The position numbers and the translations under genes are program-made. The notes under the pieces are model-generated. The model ran no database searches, had not been told where the DNA came from, and was given only the letters and a program-made list of their open reading frames with translations. From Polaribacter vadi (GTDB lineage Bacteria > Bacteroidota > Bacteroidia > Flavobacteriales > Flavobacteriaceae): a stretch of 64,000 nt of DNA. The stretch covers positions 1,982,501-2,046,500 of the forward strand of contig NZ_CP017477.1 of the NCBI RefSeq assembly GCF_001761365.1. The letters run 5' to 3'. Within the stretch, counting starts at the first letter, position 1. Each line of letters opens with the position of its first letter. Shown here piece after piece: positions 42,467-52,124 of this stretch.

Positions 42467-42709
42467 ATGATCTTAGAAAAAGAAGAAAAATTCAAACTTA
42501 TTTTTGATACACTTAAAGAGAAACAAACAGAACAATCGATGTTCAATAAATTTTTAGAATTGTATCCTGAGGAATGGAAACAGCTAAAAATTACCTTCTC
42601 TAAATTTAATAGAAGCAAAAAATTTGGAAATACAATTCCTTTGCCAAAACCTGAGCAATCTTTAAGAAAAGAACTTAGAGTTTGGTTGAAAAACAATAAA
42701 AGTGCATAG
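42467..42709 (+). CDS. Small charged hypothetical protein
   Basis: An 80-residue highly charged protein (MILEKEEKFKLIFDTLKEK, FLELYPEEWKQLKITFSKF, then KPEQSLRKELRVWLKNN) without signal or membrane segment. I do not recognise it. It overlaps the start of the next gene by 8 bp, so the two are probably translated together. Its composition and position suggest a real gene. Confidence 0.72.
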   Translation: MILEKEEKFKLIFDTLKEKQTEQSMFNKFLELYPEEWKQLKITFSKFNRSKKFGNTIPLPKPEQSLRKELRVWLKNNKSA

Positions 42710-43157
42710 TTTAATTGTAGATGTTTTAGAGCTTTATTCAGACATTAAACATTGGTTTAAAGTAAGGAAAAGAAGAAAGTTCGAGAAAGAAAATAAGCTA
42801 CCTAAAAAAAGAATGATAAGTCCAATGAATAAAATTGGAATTGTAATTCTTATCATTTCAATCCCTTTTCTCTTTTTGAGATTTAATAGATTTCGAAATC
42901 AAAACTTTGCATCGACTTTAGACAAAATTATTGAAATAAAATTGCTATTAGAGTCAGAAAAAAAGCAATTTGACTATTATCCAAAAGAACTAAAAACGAT
43001 TATTAGAAATAATCCTTTGCGTAAAAACATCACTTTAGATGCTTGGAAAAACGAATTTATTTACAAGATTTCTAAAGATTCCTTAAATTACGAACTAATT
43101 TCTTTAGGAAAAGATGGTAAATTAAATACTTCTGATGATATTAGCGTAACAAACTAG
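42702..43157 (+). CDS. Membrane protein with GspG-like C-terminal domain
   Basis: A 151-residue protein starting at GTG 42702, inside the previous gene. After a basic N region and one helix (about 46-62, IGIVILIISIPFLFLRF) comes a domain ending with LDAWKNEFIYKISKDSLNYE and SLGKDGKLNTSDDI. This resembles the calcium-binding end of type II secretion pseudopilin GspG. The prepilin leader is missing and the N terminus differs, so it is not an ordinary pseudopilin. No type II secretion genes are nearby. Confidence 0.72.
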   Translation: MHSLIVDVLELYSDIKHWFKVRKRRKFEKENKLPKKRMISPMNKIGIVILIISIPFLFLRFNRFRNQNFASTLDKIIEIKLLLESEKKQFDYYPKELKTIIRNNPLRKNITLDAWKNEFIYKISKDSLNYELISLGKDGKLNTSDDISVTN

Positions 43158-43165
43158 AGCTAATT

Positions 43166-43987
43166 ATGACACACAAAGAATTTAATTTCGACTTTTATAA
43201 TACCAAATTTTACGGACAATCTTGGGAAGCAGAAAACACGAAAGCTGTTGTTGTTTTGGCTCATGGAATGGGCGAACATTCTTCACGTTACGAACATGTG
43301 GCTAAAAAACTAACTGACAACAATTTTTCTGTAGTTGCTTTTGATCATTTTGGACATGGAAAAACTGAAGGGAAACGTGGTCATAATCCTAATTTTGAAG
43401 CTGTTTTAGAGAGCATTTCTAAAGTGATTGAAAAAGCAAGAAAACTCTTTCCAGAAAAACCAGTTTTTTTATACGGACATTCCATGGGTGGAAATGCTGT
43501 TGTAAATTATAGTATCAGAAAAGAACATCAATTAAAAGGAATTATTGCAACAAGTCCGTTTTTAAAATTGGCTTTTAAACCATCAGCTATAAAATTATTT
43601 GTTGGGAAAATGCTCCAAAATATTGCACCTTCTTTAACCATGGGAAATGAATTGGATGTGAATGCAATTTCAAGAGATAAAGAGGAAGTGAAAAAATATA
43701 TGAATGATCCTTTAATTCATGCTAAAATTAGTCCAAATTATTCCATTAAATTTATTGAGACTGGAGAATGGGCAATCGAAAATGCTGATAAATTAAAAAC
43801 GCCTATGTTCTTATTACATGGAACTGCTGACAGCATCATCGATTATAAAGGAACAGAGAAATTTGCAAATAATTCAAAAAATGCCACTTTAAAACTATAC
43901 AAAGGTGGTTTCCACGAATTGCATAACGATTTATGCAAAGAAGAAATGTTACAAGATATTGTTGATTGGTTGAACGCTCAATTATAG
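43166..43987 (+). CDS. Alpha/beta hydrolase (monoacylglycerol lipase-like)
   Basis: A 273-residue hydrolase of the Hydrolase_4 group. VVLAHGMGEHSSRY near 31 holds the oxyanion region, the nucleophile elbow is LYGHSMGGNAV near 106, and the acid and base are in LLHGTADSIIDY near 219 and GGFHELHND near 250. There is no signal peptide. Lysophospholipid or monoglyceride hydrolysis is likely from family likeness. The tilS gene follows 38 bp downstream with its own promoter box. Confidence 0.88.
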   Translation: MTHKEFNFDFYNTKFYGQSWEAENTKAVVVLAHGMGEHSSRYEHVAKKLTDNNFSVVAFDHFGHGKTEGKRGHNPNFEAVLESISKVIEKARKLFPEKPVFLYGHSMGGNAVVNYSIRKEHQLKGIIATSPFLKLAFKPSAIKLFVGKMLQNIAPSLTMGNELDVNAISRDKEEVKKYMNDPLIHAKISPNYSIKFIETGEWAIENADKLKTPMFLLHGTADSIIDYKGTEKFANNSKNATLKLYKGGFHELHNDLCKEEMLQDIVDWLNAQL

Positions 43988-44008
43988 TTTTATCATCTTT
44001 AATTTTCG

Positions 44009-44016
44009 TATTTTTG
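44009..44016 (+). promoter_or_regulatory. tilS promoter -7 box
   Basis: TATTTTTG matches TAnnTTTG and ends 9 bp before the tilS ATG, so the mRNA leader would be only a few bases. Confidence 0.5.
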
Positions 44017-44025
44017 AGCCTTAAA

Positions 44026-45345
44026 ATGATACAAAAACTCACAGCACATATCAACATAAATGTTCCTTTTTTAAAGGATAAAAAATTACTAATTGCCATT
44101 TCTGGTGGCTTAGATTCTGTTGTTCTGCATCACCTTTTAGCAACTTTAAATTTTGATATTTCTTTAGCTCATTGTAATTTTAATTTGCGTGGAAAAGAAA
44201 GTGATTTAGATGAAGAATTTGTAAATAATTTGTCACAAAAAACGTCTAATCAGATTTTTATAAAATCATTTAATACAGAAAAATACTCCAAAGACAATAA
44301 ACTTTCTACACAAATTGCAGCAAGAGAATTGCGTTATACTTGGTTTCAAGAACTGGTAGAAAAGCACAAATTCGATTATATTTTAACAGCTCATCATGCA
44401 GATGATAATTTAGAAACTTTTTTGATCAATTTAACAAGAGGAACTGGTTTGGAGGGTTTTACAGGAATTCCAAAAATAAATGGAAATATTGTTCGTCCAC
44501 TTTTGCCTTTTTCTAGAGAAGAAATACTAAAATATGCCAAAGAAAACAAGATTGAATGGCGAGAAGATGCCAGTAATGCATCTACAAAATACACTAGAAA
44601 TAAATTAAGACATCAAGTGATTCCTGTTTTAAAAGAGATCAATCCAAGTTTACTTTCGTCATTTGAAAAAACGCTTGAAAATTTACAAGAAAGTCAGCAA
44701 ATACTTGAGGATAGAATTGAGGAAGTTTCATCAGAAATTATTGAGACAAAAGAAGCTATCACAAAAATAAATATCGATAAAATACAGCAACTTTCAAATC
44801 CGAAAGCATATTTATATCAACTTTTAAAAAACCATAGTTTTACAGAATGGAATGATGTTTACGATTTACTTTCTGCACAATCTGGTAAACAAGTTTTTTC
44901 TAAAACACATCGTTTGTTAAAAGACAGAGATTTTTTAATTTTATCTAGAAAGACAGATGTTAACTTAGACAAAGTCGAAAGATCTTTTAATATAAACAAA
45001 GATGAATTAGAAATCAAGAATCCTATTCATTTAACTTTTGAAACAGTTAAGCAAATATCAACAGAAAATAAGCAAACTATTTACGTTGATAAAGATTTGT
45101 TAAAGTACCCTTTACTTGTTAGAAAATGGCAAAATGGAGAGTATCTTTATCCTACAAAAATGCAAGGCAAAAAAAAGTTGAGTAAATTTTTTAAAGATGA
45201 TAAATTTTCAGTTTTAGAAAAAGAAAATACTTGGTTACTTTGCAATGCTGATAACGAAATTATCTGGGTGATAAATCACAGACAAGACAGGCGTTTTTCA
45301 ACAACATCATCAACCAGAAAAACCTTAAAAATTACAACTTTATAA
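44026..45345 (+). CDS. tilS: tRNA(Ile)-lysidine synthase
   Basis: A 439-residue PP-loop ATPase that makes lysidine at C34 of tRNA-Ile(CAU). The ATP loop AISGGLDSVVLHHLL near 25, LTAHHADDNLETFLINLTRG near 118 and the TilS C-terminal domain (WQNGEYLYPTKMQGKKKLSKFF near 367) are present. The ATG at 44026 is chosen; an earlier start would run into the hydrolase gene. The stop TAA shares a base with the ATG of the next gene (TAATG). Confidence 0.94.
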   Translation: MIQKLTAHININVPFLKDKKLLIAISGGLDSVVLHHLLATLNFDISLAHCNFNLRGKESDLDEEFVNNLSQKTSNQIFIKSFNTEKYSKDNKLSTQIAARELRYTWFQELVEKHKFDYILTAHHADDNLETFLINLTRGTGLEGFTGIPKINGNIVRPLLPFSREEILKYAKENKIEWREDASNASTKYTRNKLRHQVIPVLKEINPSLLSSFEKTLENLQESQQILEDRIEEVSSEIIETKEAITKINIDKIQQLSNPKAYLYQLLKNHSFTEWNDVYDLLSAQSGKQVFSKTHRLLKDRDFLILSRKTDVNLDKVERSFNINKDELEIKNPIHLTFETVKQISTENKQTIYVDKDLLKYPLLVRKWQNGEYLYPTKMQGKKKLSKFFKDDKFSVLEKENTWLLCNADNEIIWVINHRQDRRFSTTSSTRKTLKITTL

Positions 45346-47315
45346 TGAAGAAATTCATCACACTTTTCATCTTTTTGTTTACCCTATTTTTAAACGCACA
45401 AACTGAAGATGAACCTATAAAATTAGAAACTTCTGTAACTAAAATATCAGAAACTGAGTACGATATTATTTTTAGTGCAACACTTTATAAAGGTTGGTAT
45501 TTATATTCGCAATACAATCCAGAAAACGCTTCTTTACCTTTAGAAATTACCATTTTAGAAAATGAAAGTGGTTATAAATTAGTTGGTAAAGCAGATGAAA
45601 AAGATACGTTCAAAAAATATTCTGATATTTGGGAACTTGAAGAAATTGTATTTAAAGATAAAGCAATTATTACCCAAAGAATTCAATTAACCAACAAAAA
45701 AATTACACAAATAAAACTAAATTTCTTTGGTCAAGTTTGTGAAACTGCTTGTATTAACATCGATGAAAATTTTACGCTTTCTTTAGCAGGAAATTTAATT
45801 GAAGAAACAGTTTCTATCGATGAAAAAAGTAAAAAATTAACCCAACAATTACAATTAGATTTAAAAAACACAGCACTTTTAAAAAATGGTTCAGATTCAA
45901 ATTCAGAGAGTTCAGATGGTTTATTTAGCATCTTTATTCTTGGTTTTGTTGGTGGTTTCTTAGCACTTTTAACACCTTGTGTTTTCCCAATGATTCCTTT
46001 AACAGTCTCATTTTTTACGAAACAATCTAAAAACAAAAAGAAAGGAATTTTTAATGCAATTTTATACGGGTTTTTTATTGTAATTATCTACATTTTACTG
46101 AGTTTACCTTTTCACTTTTTAGATAATTTAGATCCTGAAATTTTAAACACAATTTCTACAAATGTTTGGTTAAATATTTTCTTTTTTGTGGTTTTAGTAG
46201 TTTTTGCGTTCTCATTTTTTGGTTTTTTTGAGATAACCTTACCAAGTTCTTGGGGAAATAAAATGGATGATGCTTCGTCAGTTGGCGGAATTATTGGCAT
46301 CTTTTTTATGGCATTAACCTTAGCAATTGTTTCCTTTTCTTGTACAGGACCCATTTTAGGTTCTTTATTGGCTGGTTCTTTAACTTCGGATGGTGGAGCA
46401 ACACAATTAACAGCAGGAATGACAGGATTTGGCTTGGCTTTGGCTTTGCCTTTTGCATTGTTTGCATTGTTTCCAAACTGGTTAAATTCGCTACCAAAAT
46501 CTGGTGGATGGTTAAATACAACCAAAGTAGTTTTAGGATTTTTAGAATTGGCGTTGGCTTTTAAATTCTTATCAAATGCAGATTTAGTTGCACATTGGGA
46601 TTTGCTAAAACGTGAAGTTTTTATCGGAATTTGGATTGTAATTTTTAGTGGTTTAGCTTTATATTTATTTGCTAAAATTAAATTCCCTCACGATTCGCCC
46701 ATCAAAAAATTATCATTTTCAAGGATTTCTTTTGGCATTTTAGTCGTTTCTTTTGTTATTTATATGGCTCCTGGAGTTTTGAAAAACCCTACCTGGAATT
46801 TAGGATTGTTAAGTGGCTTTCCTCCTCCACAATTTTATAGTATTTACGAGCAAGAAAGCGAATGTCCTTTAGGTTTAGATTGCTACAAAGATTTTGAAGA
46901 GGGCTTAGCGAAAGCTAAAGAAGTTAACAAACCAATTTTATTAGATTTTACAGGTTGGGCTTGTGTAAATTGTAGAAAAATGGAAGAAAATGTTTGGAGC
47001 GAATTGGATATTTATCAAACGTTAAAAAACGATTATATTTTAATTTCTTTGTATGTTGATGACAATGAAAAAGAGTTACCTGAAGCACAACAATTCGATT
47101 TTTTAAAAGCCAATGGAAAAATTAAAAAGATAAAAACTTACGGAAATAAATGGGCAACTTTTCAGTATGTCAACTTTAATAATACTTCACAACCTTATTA
47201 TGTTTTATTAAGTCCAGATTTGGAAATTTTAAACAAAGCCCAACAATATACAGATAGAGATACGTATTATGCTTGGTTAAAAGAAGGTTTGCAAAATTTT
47301 GAAGAAAAAAATTAG
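45345..47315 (+). CDS. DsbD-like thiol:disulfide interchange protein
   Basis: A 656-residue protein with three parts: a signal peptide and N-terminal DsbD-alpha-like domain (about 20-160, with QVCETACINI), an eight-helix electron-carrying membrane domain (about 190-500, LLTPCVFPMIPLTVSFF and FSCTGPILGSLLAG with its key Cys residues), and a C-terminal thioredoxin domain with WACVNCRKMEENVW near 545. It moves electrons from the cytoplasm to periplasmic thiols and may serve cytochrome c maturation. It is co-translated with tilS. Confidence 0.93.
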   Translation: MKKFITLFIFLFTLFLNAQTEDEPIKLETSVTKISETEYDIIFSATLYKGWYLYSQYNPENASLPLEITILENESGYKLVGKADEKDTFKKYSDIWELEEIVFKDKAIITQRIQLTNKKITQIKLNFFGQVCETACINIDENFTLSLAGNLIEETVSIDEKSKKLTQQLQLDLKNTALLKNGSDSNSESSDGLFSIFILGFVGGFLALLTPCVFPMIPLTVSFFTKQSKNKKKGIFNAILYGFFIVIIYILLSLPFHFLDNLDPEILNTISTNVWLNIFFFVVLVVFAFSFFGFFEITLPSSWGNKMDDASSVGGIIGIFFMALTLAIVSFSCTGPILGSLLAGSLTSDGGATQLTAGMTGFGLALALPFALFALFPNWLNSLPKSGGWLNTTKVVLGFLELALAFKFLSNADLVAHWDLLKREVFIGIWIVIFSGLALYLFAKIKFPHDSPIKKLSFSRISFGILVVSFVIYMAPGVLKNPTWNLGLLSGFPPPQFYSIYEQESECPLGLDCYKDFEEGLAKAKEVNKPILLDFTGWACVNCRKMEENVWSELDIYQTLKNDYILISLYVDDNEKELPEAQQFDFLKANGKIKKIKTYGNKWATFQYVNFNNTSQPYYVLLSPDLEILNKAQQYTDRDTYYAWLKEGLQNFEEKN

Positions 47316-47348
47316 TATCTTTAGAATTCTCATCTAAAGGATAACGTT

Positions 47349-47735
47349 ATGAAAAATAACTACTTATTTTTAATGCTTATTTTTCTTTTAAGTTTTTCTA
47401 TCAATGCTCAAAAGACAACTACATCAACCTTAAAAAAATCTGCAAGTATTTATGCAGTTTCTGGTTTGTTTAATGCTAGTAATAATTTTTCTGCCATCAA
47501 TAAAAAACTAAAATTAAATAATTTTGATTTTGTTTATGTAGATCAAATGGATTTAGATTTAAACCAATTTTCATTTCAATTTAAAGATTTAGGTAAAAAT
47601 CCTACTGCATTTATTTATGATGATTACATCGCTTATAGAGACGAAAATTTACTAAAAGGTTTTCTATTAAAAAACGACCCAACTCGTTGGAATTTGTGGT
47701 GCCCAAGCCCACTTTCTGTAGAACCAACAGAATAA
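47349..47735 (+). CDS. Small secreted hypothetical protein
   Basis: A 128-residue protein with a signal peptide (MKNNYLFLMLIFLLSFSINAQ). The mature part ends DPTRWNLWCPSPLSVEPTE. It has no motif I recognise. It follows the DsbD-like gene by 33 bp and may be in the same transcript. The 160-bp gap after it holds AT-rich DNA with a direct repeat ATCGATTT twice near 47790-47810. Confidence 0.7.
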   Translation: MKNNYLFLMLIFLLSFSINAQKTTTSTLKKSASIYAVSGLFNASNNFSAINKKLKLNNFDFVYVDQMDLDLNQFSFQFKDLGKNPTAFIYDDYIAYRDENLLKGFLLKNDPTRWNLWCPSPLSVEPTE

Positions 47736-47895
47736 AAAAATAACAATTTCAATACTTTTTATCAGAAATTAAACATTTGCAAAAAAACATCATCGATTTA
47801 TATCGATTTCGTAATTTTTTACATGATTATTCGTATAAACCTAGCTGCTTTATTTTTTGTTTTTTGTAATTTCACACTATAAAAATTTAAAAAAT

Positions 47896-50475
47896 ATGTC
47901 TGCATTACCCGAATTAACAAGATTTAATGACAATGTGTTGTCTAAATATCAAATTTATAACAGCATATTTATTACACTTCCTTTCGATACGATTGATAAC
48001 ACAGGTGTTTTATTACCACTTTTTCATAAAATTTGTGAAAAAGGATTTGAACAAGGAAAAAATCCTACAGAAATTGTAGAAGAGTTTTTTTCTAAATATC
48101 AAGATTCATCAGAAGGAAAAAATAAGACCGATTTACTTTTTCAATTTATACAATATATAGAACGTCAAGTAGTTTTATTTGATGCTATTGAAGATGCTGC
48201 TTTTCCTATTGTAAATAATATGGATGGAATTGGAACCTTAAGAAACTCGAAAGAAATTGCCATTTTAAATGATAAAAAAGAGGAACTTAAAAAGCATTTA
48301 GAAGATTTTAAAGTACGTGTTGTTTTAACGGCACATCCTACACAATTTTATCCTGGTTCTGTTTTAGGAATTATCACAGATTTGGATCAAGCTATTCAAA
48401 ATGACGATTTATTATTGATAAAAAAGCTATTAGCTCAATTAGGGAAAACGCCTTTTTATAAGAAGACAAAACCAACTCCTTATGATGAAGCTATTAGTTT
48501 AATTTGGTATTTAGAGAATGTATTTTATCATTCTGTACCAAAAATTTACAACTATATTCAGCATAATGTTTATGATGGACATCCTATTGATAATGAAATT
48601 ATCGACCTTGGTTTTTGGCCTGGAGGAGATAGAGATGGAAACCCATTTGTAACCACACAAATTACGTTAGATGTTGCAGAAAGATTGCGTCAATCGATTT
48701 TAAGAAATTATTATAGAGATGTAAGACGTTTAAAAAGACGTTTTACTTTTGATGGCGTTCATGAAATTTTAAGCAAAATAGAAAAACGTTTATACAAGCA
48801 CGTTATTAGAAGTTATTCTAAGGTAAATTTCTCTCAAAAAATATTATTAGAGGAATTATATGCAGCTAGAGATATCATTACCGAAAACCATAATTCCTTA
48901 TTTATTGAAGAATTAAACGATTTTATAAACAAAGTTAGAATCTTCGGTTTTCACTTTGCAACGTTAGATATTCGTCAAGATAGTAGAGTACATCACAAAG
49001 CATTTACGCAAATTGTAGAAGATTTATTAGCTTCTGGAGATGCAACATTTCCTAAAAATTATCATCAATTATCAGAAGATGATCAAATTAAAGTTTTAGC
49101 AGAAATTAAAGGAACTATAGATCCTGCAATTTTGTCTGATGAAATGTCTGTAAAAACGATAGAATCTATTTATGCTTTAAAAACTATTCAGCAAAGAAAT
49201 GGAGAAAGAGGTGCAAATAGGTATATTATTAGCAACAACCAAACTACTTTAAATGTGATGCAAACTTTTGCAATGCTAAATTTATGTGGTTTTGAAAACG
49301 AATTGCCAGTTGATGTAATTCCGCTTTTTGAAACAGTTGACGATTTAGAAAATGCAAGTGATGTAATGCGCACTTTATACACCAATAATACATACAGATA
49401 TCATTTATCGAAAAGGAAAAATAAACAAACTATTATGTTAGGTTTTTCTGATGGAACAAAAGATGGTGGTTATTTAATGGCAAATTGGGGAATTTTTAAA
49501 GCCAAAGAAGCCTTAACAAAAATTTCTAGAGAATTTGATATTGAAGTAATTTTCTTTGATGGACGAGGAGGACCACCTGCAAGAGGAGGAGGAAAAACGC
49601 ATCAATTTTATGCTTCTTTAGGCCCAACAATTGAAGATAAGGAAATTCAATTAACCATTCAAGGACAAACGATTAGTTCTAATTTTGGAACCTTAAATTC
49701 TTCTCAATATAATTTAGAACAATTAATAAGTTCAGGTATTAAAAACGAAGTTTTTACAAAAGATCAATTAAATGATGCTCATAGAACTATTATTGATGAT
49801 TTAGCAAAAACGAGTTATAAAACCTACGTTGATTTTAAAAATCATCCGCAGTTTTTACCTTATTTAGAGCAAATGAGTACCTTAAAATACTATGCAAAAA
49901 CTAATATTGGAAGTAGACCAAGCAAGCGTTCAAATTCTGATACGTTAGATTTTTCAGCTTTAAGAGCCATTCCTTTTGTCGGTAGTTGGAGTCAATTAAA
50001 ACAAAACGTTCCTGGTTTTTATGGAGTTGGAACTGCTTTAAAAAAGTATGAAGATGCTAACAGATTTGATGAAATTGTAGAGTTTTACAATGCTTCAGAT
50101 TTCTTAAAAACACTGTTAGAAAACAGTATGATGAGTTTAACAAAATCTTTCTTTGGTTTAACTGCTTACATGGCTGATGACGAAGTTTTTGGAGAATTCT
50201 GGACACTAATTTACGAAGAATATAAAACTACAAAACGTTTGTTATTAAAACTAGCAGGACATACAGTGTTGATGGAAAATCATCCTGTTGGAAAAGCATC
50301 TATTGAAATTAGAGAAAGTATTGTTTTGCCATTGTTAACTATTCAGCAATATGCTTTAAAGAAAATTCAAGAATTGCAAAAATCAGAAGGAAATGAAGCT
50401 GAAATTGAAATCTTTGAAAAAATGGTAATGCGTTCTTTATTTGGGAATATTAATGCTAGTAGGAATTCTGCTTAG
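47896..50475 (+). CDS. ppc: Phosphoenolpyruvate carboxylase
   Basis: An 859-residue enzyme that adds bicarbonate to PEP, refilling oxaloacetate. The substrate sites are VVLTAHPTQFYPGSV near 145, GFWPGGDRDGNPFVT near 240, GFSDGTKDGGYLMANW near 515 and FFDGRGGPPARGGGKTHQF near 554. The C-terminal end is LFGNINASRNSA instead of the usual terminal MRNTG. It is slightly shorter than the E. coli form (883). The ATG at 47896 is preferred, as codons upstream are untypical. Confidence 0.94.
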   Translation: MSALPELTRFNDNVLSKYQIYNSIFITLPFDTIDNTGVLLPLFHKICEKGFEQGKNPTEIVEEFFSKYQDSSEGKNKTDLLFQFIQYIERQVVLFDAIEDAAFPIVNNMDGIGTLRNSKEIAILNDKKEELKKHLEDFKVRVVLTAHPTQFYPGSVLGIITDLDQAIQNDDLLLIKKLLAQLGKTPFYKKTKPTPYDEAISLIWYLENVFYHSVPKIYNYIQHNVYDGHPIDNEIIDLGFWPGGDRDGNPFVTTQITLDVAERLRQSILRNYYRDVRRLKRRFTFDGVHEILSKIEKRLYKHVIRSYSKVNFSQKILLEELYAARDIITENHNSLFIEELNDFINKVRIFGFHFATLDIRQDSRVHHKAFTQIVEDLLASGDATFPKNYHQLSEDDQIKVLAEIKGTIDPAILSDEMSVKTIESIYALKTIQQRNGERGANRYIISNNQTTLNVMQTFAMLNLCGFENELPVDVIPLFETVDDLENASDVMRTLYTNNTYRYHLSKRKNKQTIMLGFSDGTKDGGYLMANWGIFKAKEALTKISREFDIEVIFFDGRGGPPARGGGKTHQFYASLGPTIEDKEIQLTIQGQTISSNFGTLNSSQYNLEQLISSGIKNEVFTKDQLNDAHRTIIDDLAKTSYKTYVDFKNHPQFLPYLEQMSTLKYYAKTNIGSRPSKRSNSDTLDFSALRAIPFVGSWSQLKQNVPGFYGVGTALKKYEDANRFDEIVEFYNASDFLKTLLENSMMSLTKSFFGLTAYMADDEVFGEFWTLIYEEYKTTKRLLLKLAGHTVLMENHPVGKASIEIRESIVLPLLTIQQYALKKIQELQKSEGNEAEIEIFEKMVMRSLFGNINASRNSA

Positions 50476-50500
50476 AATTTTCATCAGCATAAAAAATATA

Positions 50501-50532
50501 AAATGCAACCTAAATTTAGGTTGCATTTTTTT
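50501..50532 (+). terminator. Intrinsic terminator after ppc
   Basis: The arms AAATGCAACCTAAA and TTTAGGTTGCATTT are perfect and loopless, followed by seven T in all. Confidence 0.88.
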
Positions 50533-50568
50533 GTTGGTTTATTTTTTTCCTATCTTTAAAGAAAAAAA

Positions 50569-52104
50569 ATGCTTGTTAAAGTTTACGGTTCTGCAGTTTT
50601 TGGTATAGAAGCCACTACTATTACAATTGAAGTTAATATTGATAAAGGAATTGGGTATCATTTAGTGGGTTTGCCTGACAAAGCTGTAAGTGAAAGTTCT
50701 TACCGAATTTCGGCAGCTTTAAATAACAATGCTTACAAACTTCCTGGAAAAAAAATAATCATAAATATGGCTCCTGCAGATATTCGAAAAGAAGGTGCTT
50801 CTTATGATTTATCTTTAGCAATGGGTATTTTGGCAGCATCCAATCAAATAAAATCAGAAACTATAAACGAATATATTATTATGGGAGAACTTTCTTTAGA
50901 TGGAAGTTTGCAACCCATAAGAGGTGTTTTGCCAATGGCAATCAAAGCCAGAGAAGAAGGTTTTAAGTACTTTATTCTTCCAAAAGAAAATGCTAAAGAA
51001 GCTGCAATTGTTGATAATTTAACGGTTTTAGGAGTAGAAAATATTTTAGAAGTTATCAATCATTTTAATGGTGATAAAAAAATTGAACCGACAATTGTAG
51101 ATACAAGAGCCGAATTTTATAAAAATATCGATTTCCCAGAATTCGATTTTTCGGATGTAAAAGGACAAGAATCTATAAAACGTTGTATGGAAATTGCAGC
51201 TGCTGGTGGTCATAACATTATTTTAATTGGACCTCCAGGTTCTGGAAAAACCATGTTAGCAAAAAGACTACCAAGTATTTTACCACCTATGACTTTGCAC
51301 GAAGCTTTGGAAACTACAAAAATTCATTCTGTAGTTGGTAAAACAAAAAATAATGGATTGTTGTATCAACGTCCATTTAGAAGTCCACATCATACAATCT
51401 CGAATGTTGCTTTGGTTGGTGGAGGACAATATCCAAGACCTGGAGAAATTTCCTTATCTCATAATGGCGTTTTGTTTTTAGATGAATTACCAGAATTTAA
51501 ACGTGAAGTTTTAGAAGTGATGAGACAGCCTTTAGAAGATAGAGATGTTACCATTTCTAGAGCAAAATTCACAGTAACTTATCCTTGTTCTTTTATGTTG
51601 GTGGCAAGTATGAATCCAAGTCCAAGTGGTTTTTTTAACGATCCAAACTCTCCAATGACCTCTTCTCCACAAGAAATGCAGCGTTATTTAAGTAAAATTT
51701 CTGGACCTTTACTAGACAGAATCGATATTCATATTGAGGTTACTCCAGTGCCTTTTGAAAAATTATCCGAAGAAAGAAAAGGCGAATCTTCTGTAGCTAT
51801 TAGAAAACGTGTTACAGCATCTAGAGAAATACAATCTGCACGTTTTGAGGAATTTGAAAACGTGCATTATAATGCTCAAATGACTGTAAAACAAATCAGA
51901 AAATTCTGTAAATTATCTCCTGAAAGTTTATCACTTTTAAAAACTGCTATGGAAAAATTAAACCTTTCTGCAAGAGCTTATGACCGAATTTTAAAAGTAT
52001 CTAGAACCATTGCAGATTTAGCAGATGTTACAGATATTTCTCCAGATCATATTGCAGAAGCTATTCAATATAGAAGTTTAGATAGAGATGGTTGGTTGGG
52101 TTAA
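50569..52104 (+). CDS. comM: YifB/ComM family magnesium chelatase-like AAA+ ATPase
   Basis: A 511-residue protein with an N-terminal Lon-protease-like fold (about 1-170), an AAA+ core with Walker A GPPGSGKTMLAKRL near 223, Walker B VLFLDELPEF near 302, the RSPHHTISNVALVGGG loop near 266 and a C-terminal Mg-chelatase domain. ComM is a helicase that aids branch migration during natural transformation. A TATCTTTA box 11 bp upstream of the ATG is the likely promoter. Confidence 0.92.
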   Translation: MLVKVYGSAVFGIEATTITIEVNIDKGIGYHLVGLPDKAVSESSYRISAALNNNAYKLPGKKIIINMAPADIRKEGASYDLSLAMGILAASNQIKSETINEYIIMGELSLDGSLQPIRGVLPMAIKAREEGFKYFILPKENAKEAAIVDNLTVLGVENILEVINHFNGDKKIEPTIVDTRAEFYKNIDFPEFDFSDVKGQESIKRCMEIAAAGGHNIILIGPPGSGKTMLAKRLPSILPPMTLHEALETTKIHSVVGKTKNNGLLYQRPFRSPHHTISNVALVGGGQYPRPGEISLSHNGVLFLDELPEFKREVLEVMRQPLEDRDVTISRAKFTVTYPCSFMLVASMNPSPSGFFNDPNSPMTSSPQEMQRYLSKISGPLLDRIDIHIEVTPVPFEKLSEERKGESSVAIRKRVTASREIQSARFEEFENVHYNAQMTVKQIRKFCKLSPESLSLLKTAMEKLNLSARAYDRILKVSRTIADLADVTDISPDHIAEAIQYRSLDRDGWLG

Positions 52105-52124
52105 ATTTTATATTTTTACGCTCT

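Noticed and set aside
42467..43157. A single gene broken by frameshift
   Set aside because: The two products have distinct features (soluble charged protein and membrane protein with its own domain), and an 8-bp overlap is normal for coupled genes.
46112..46525. A 137-codon open frame opposite the DsbD-like gene
   Set aside because: It is the antisense of hydrophobic helices of the DsbD-like protein and has no start context or family likeness.
50464..50475. Broken 3' end of ppc because the C terminus is not MRNTG
   Set aside because: The ending LFGNINASRNSA keeps the same pattern, and a strong terminator follows at once, so the gene looks complete.
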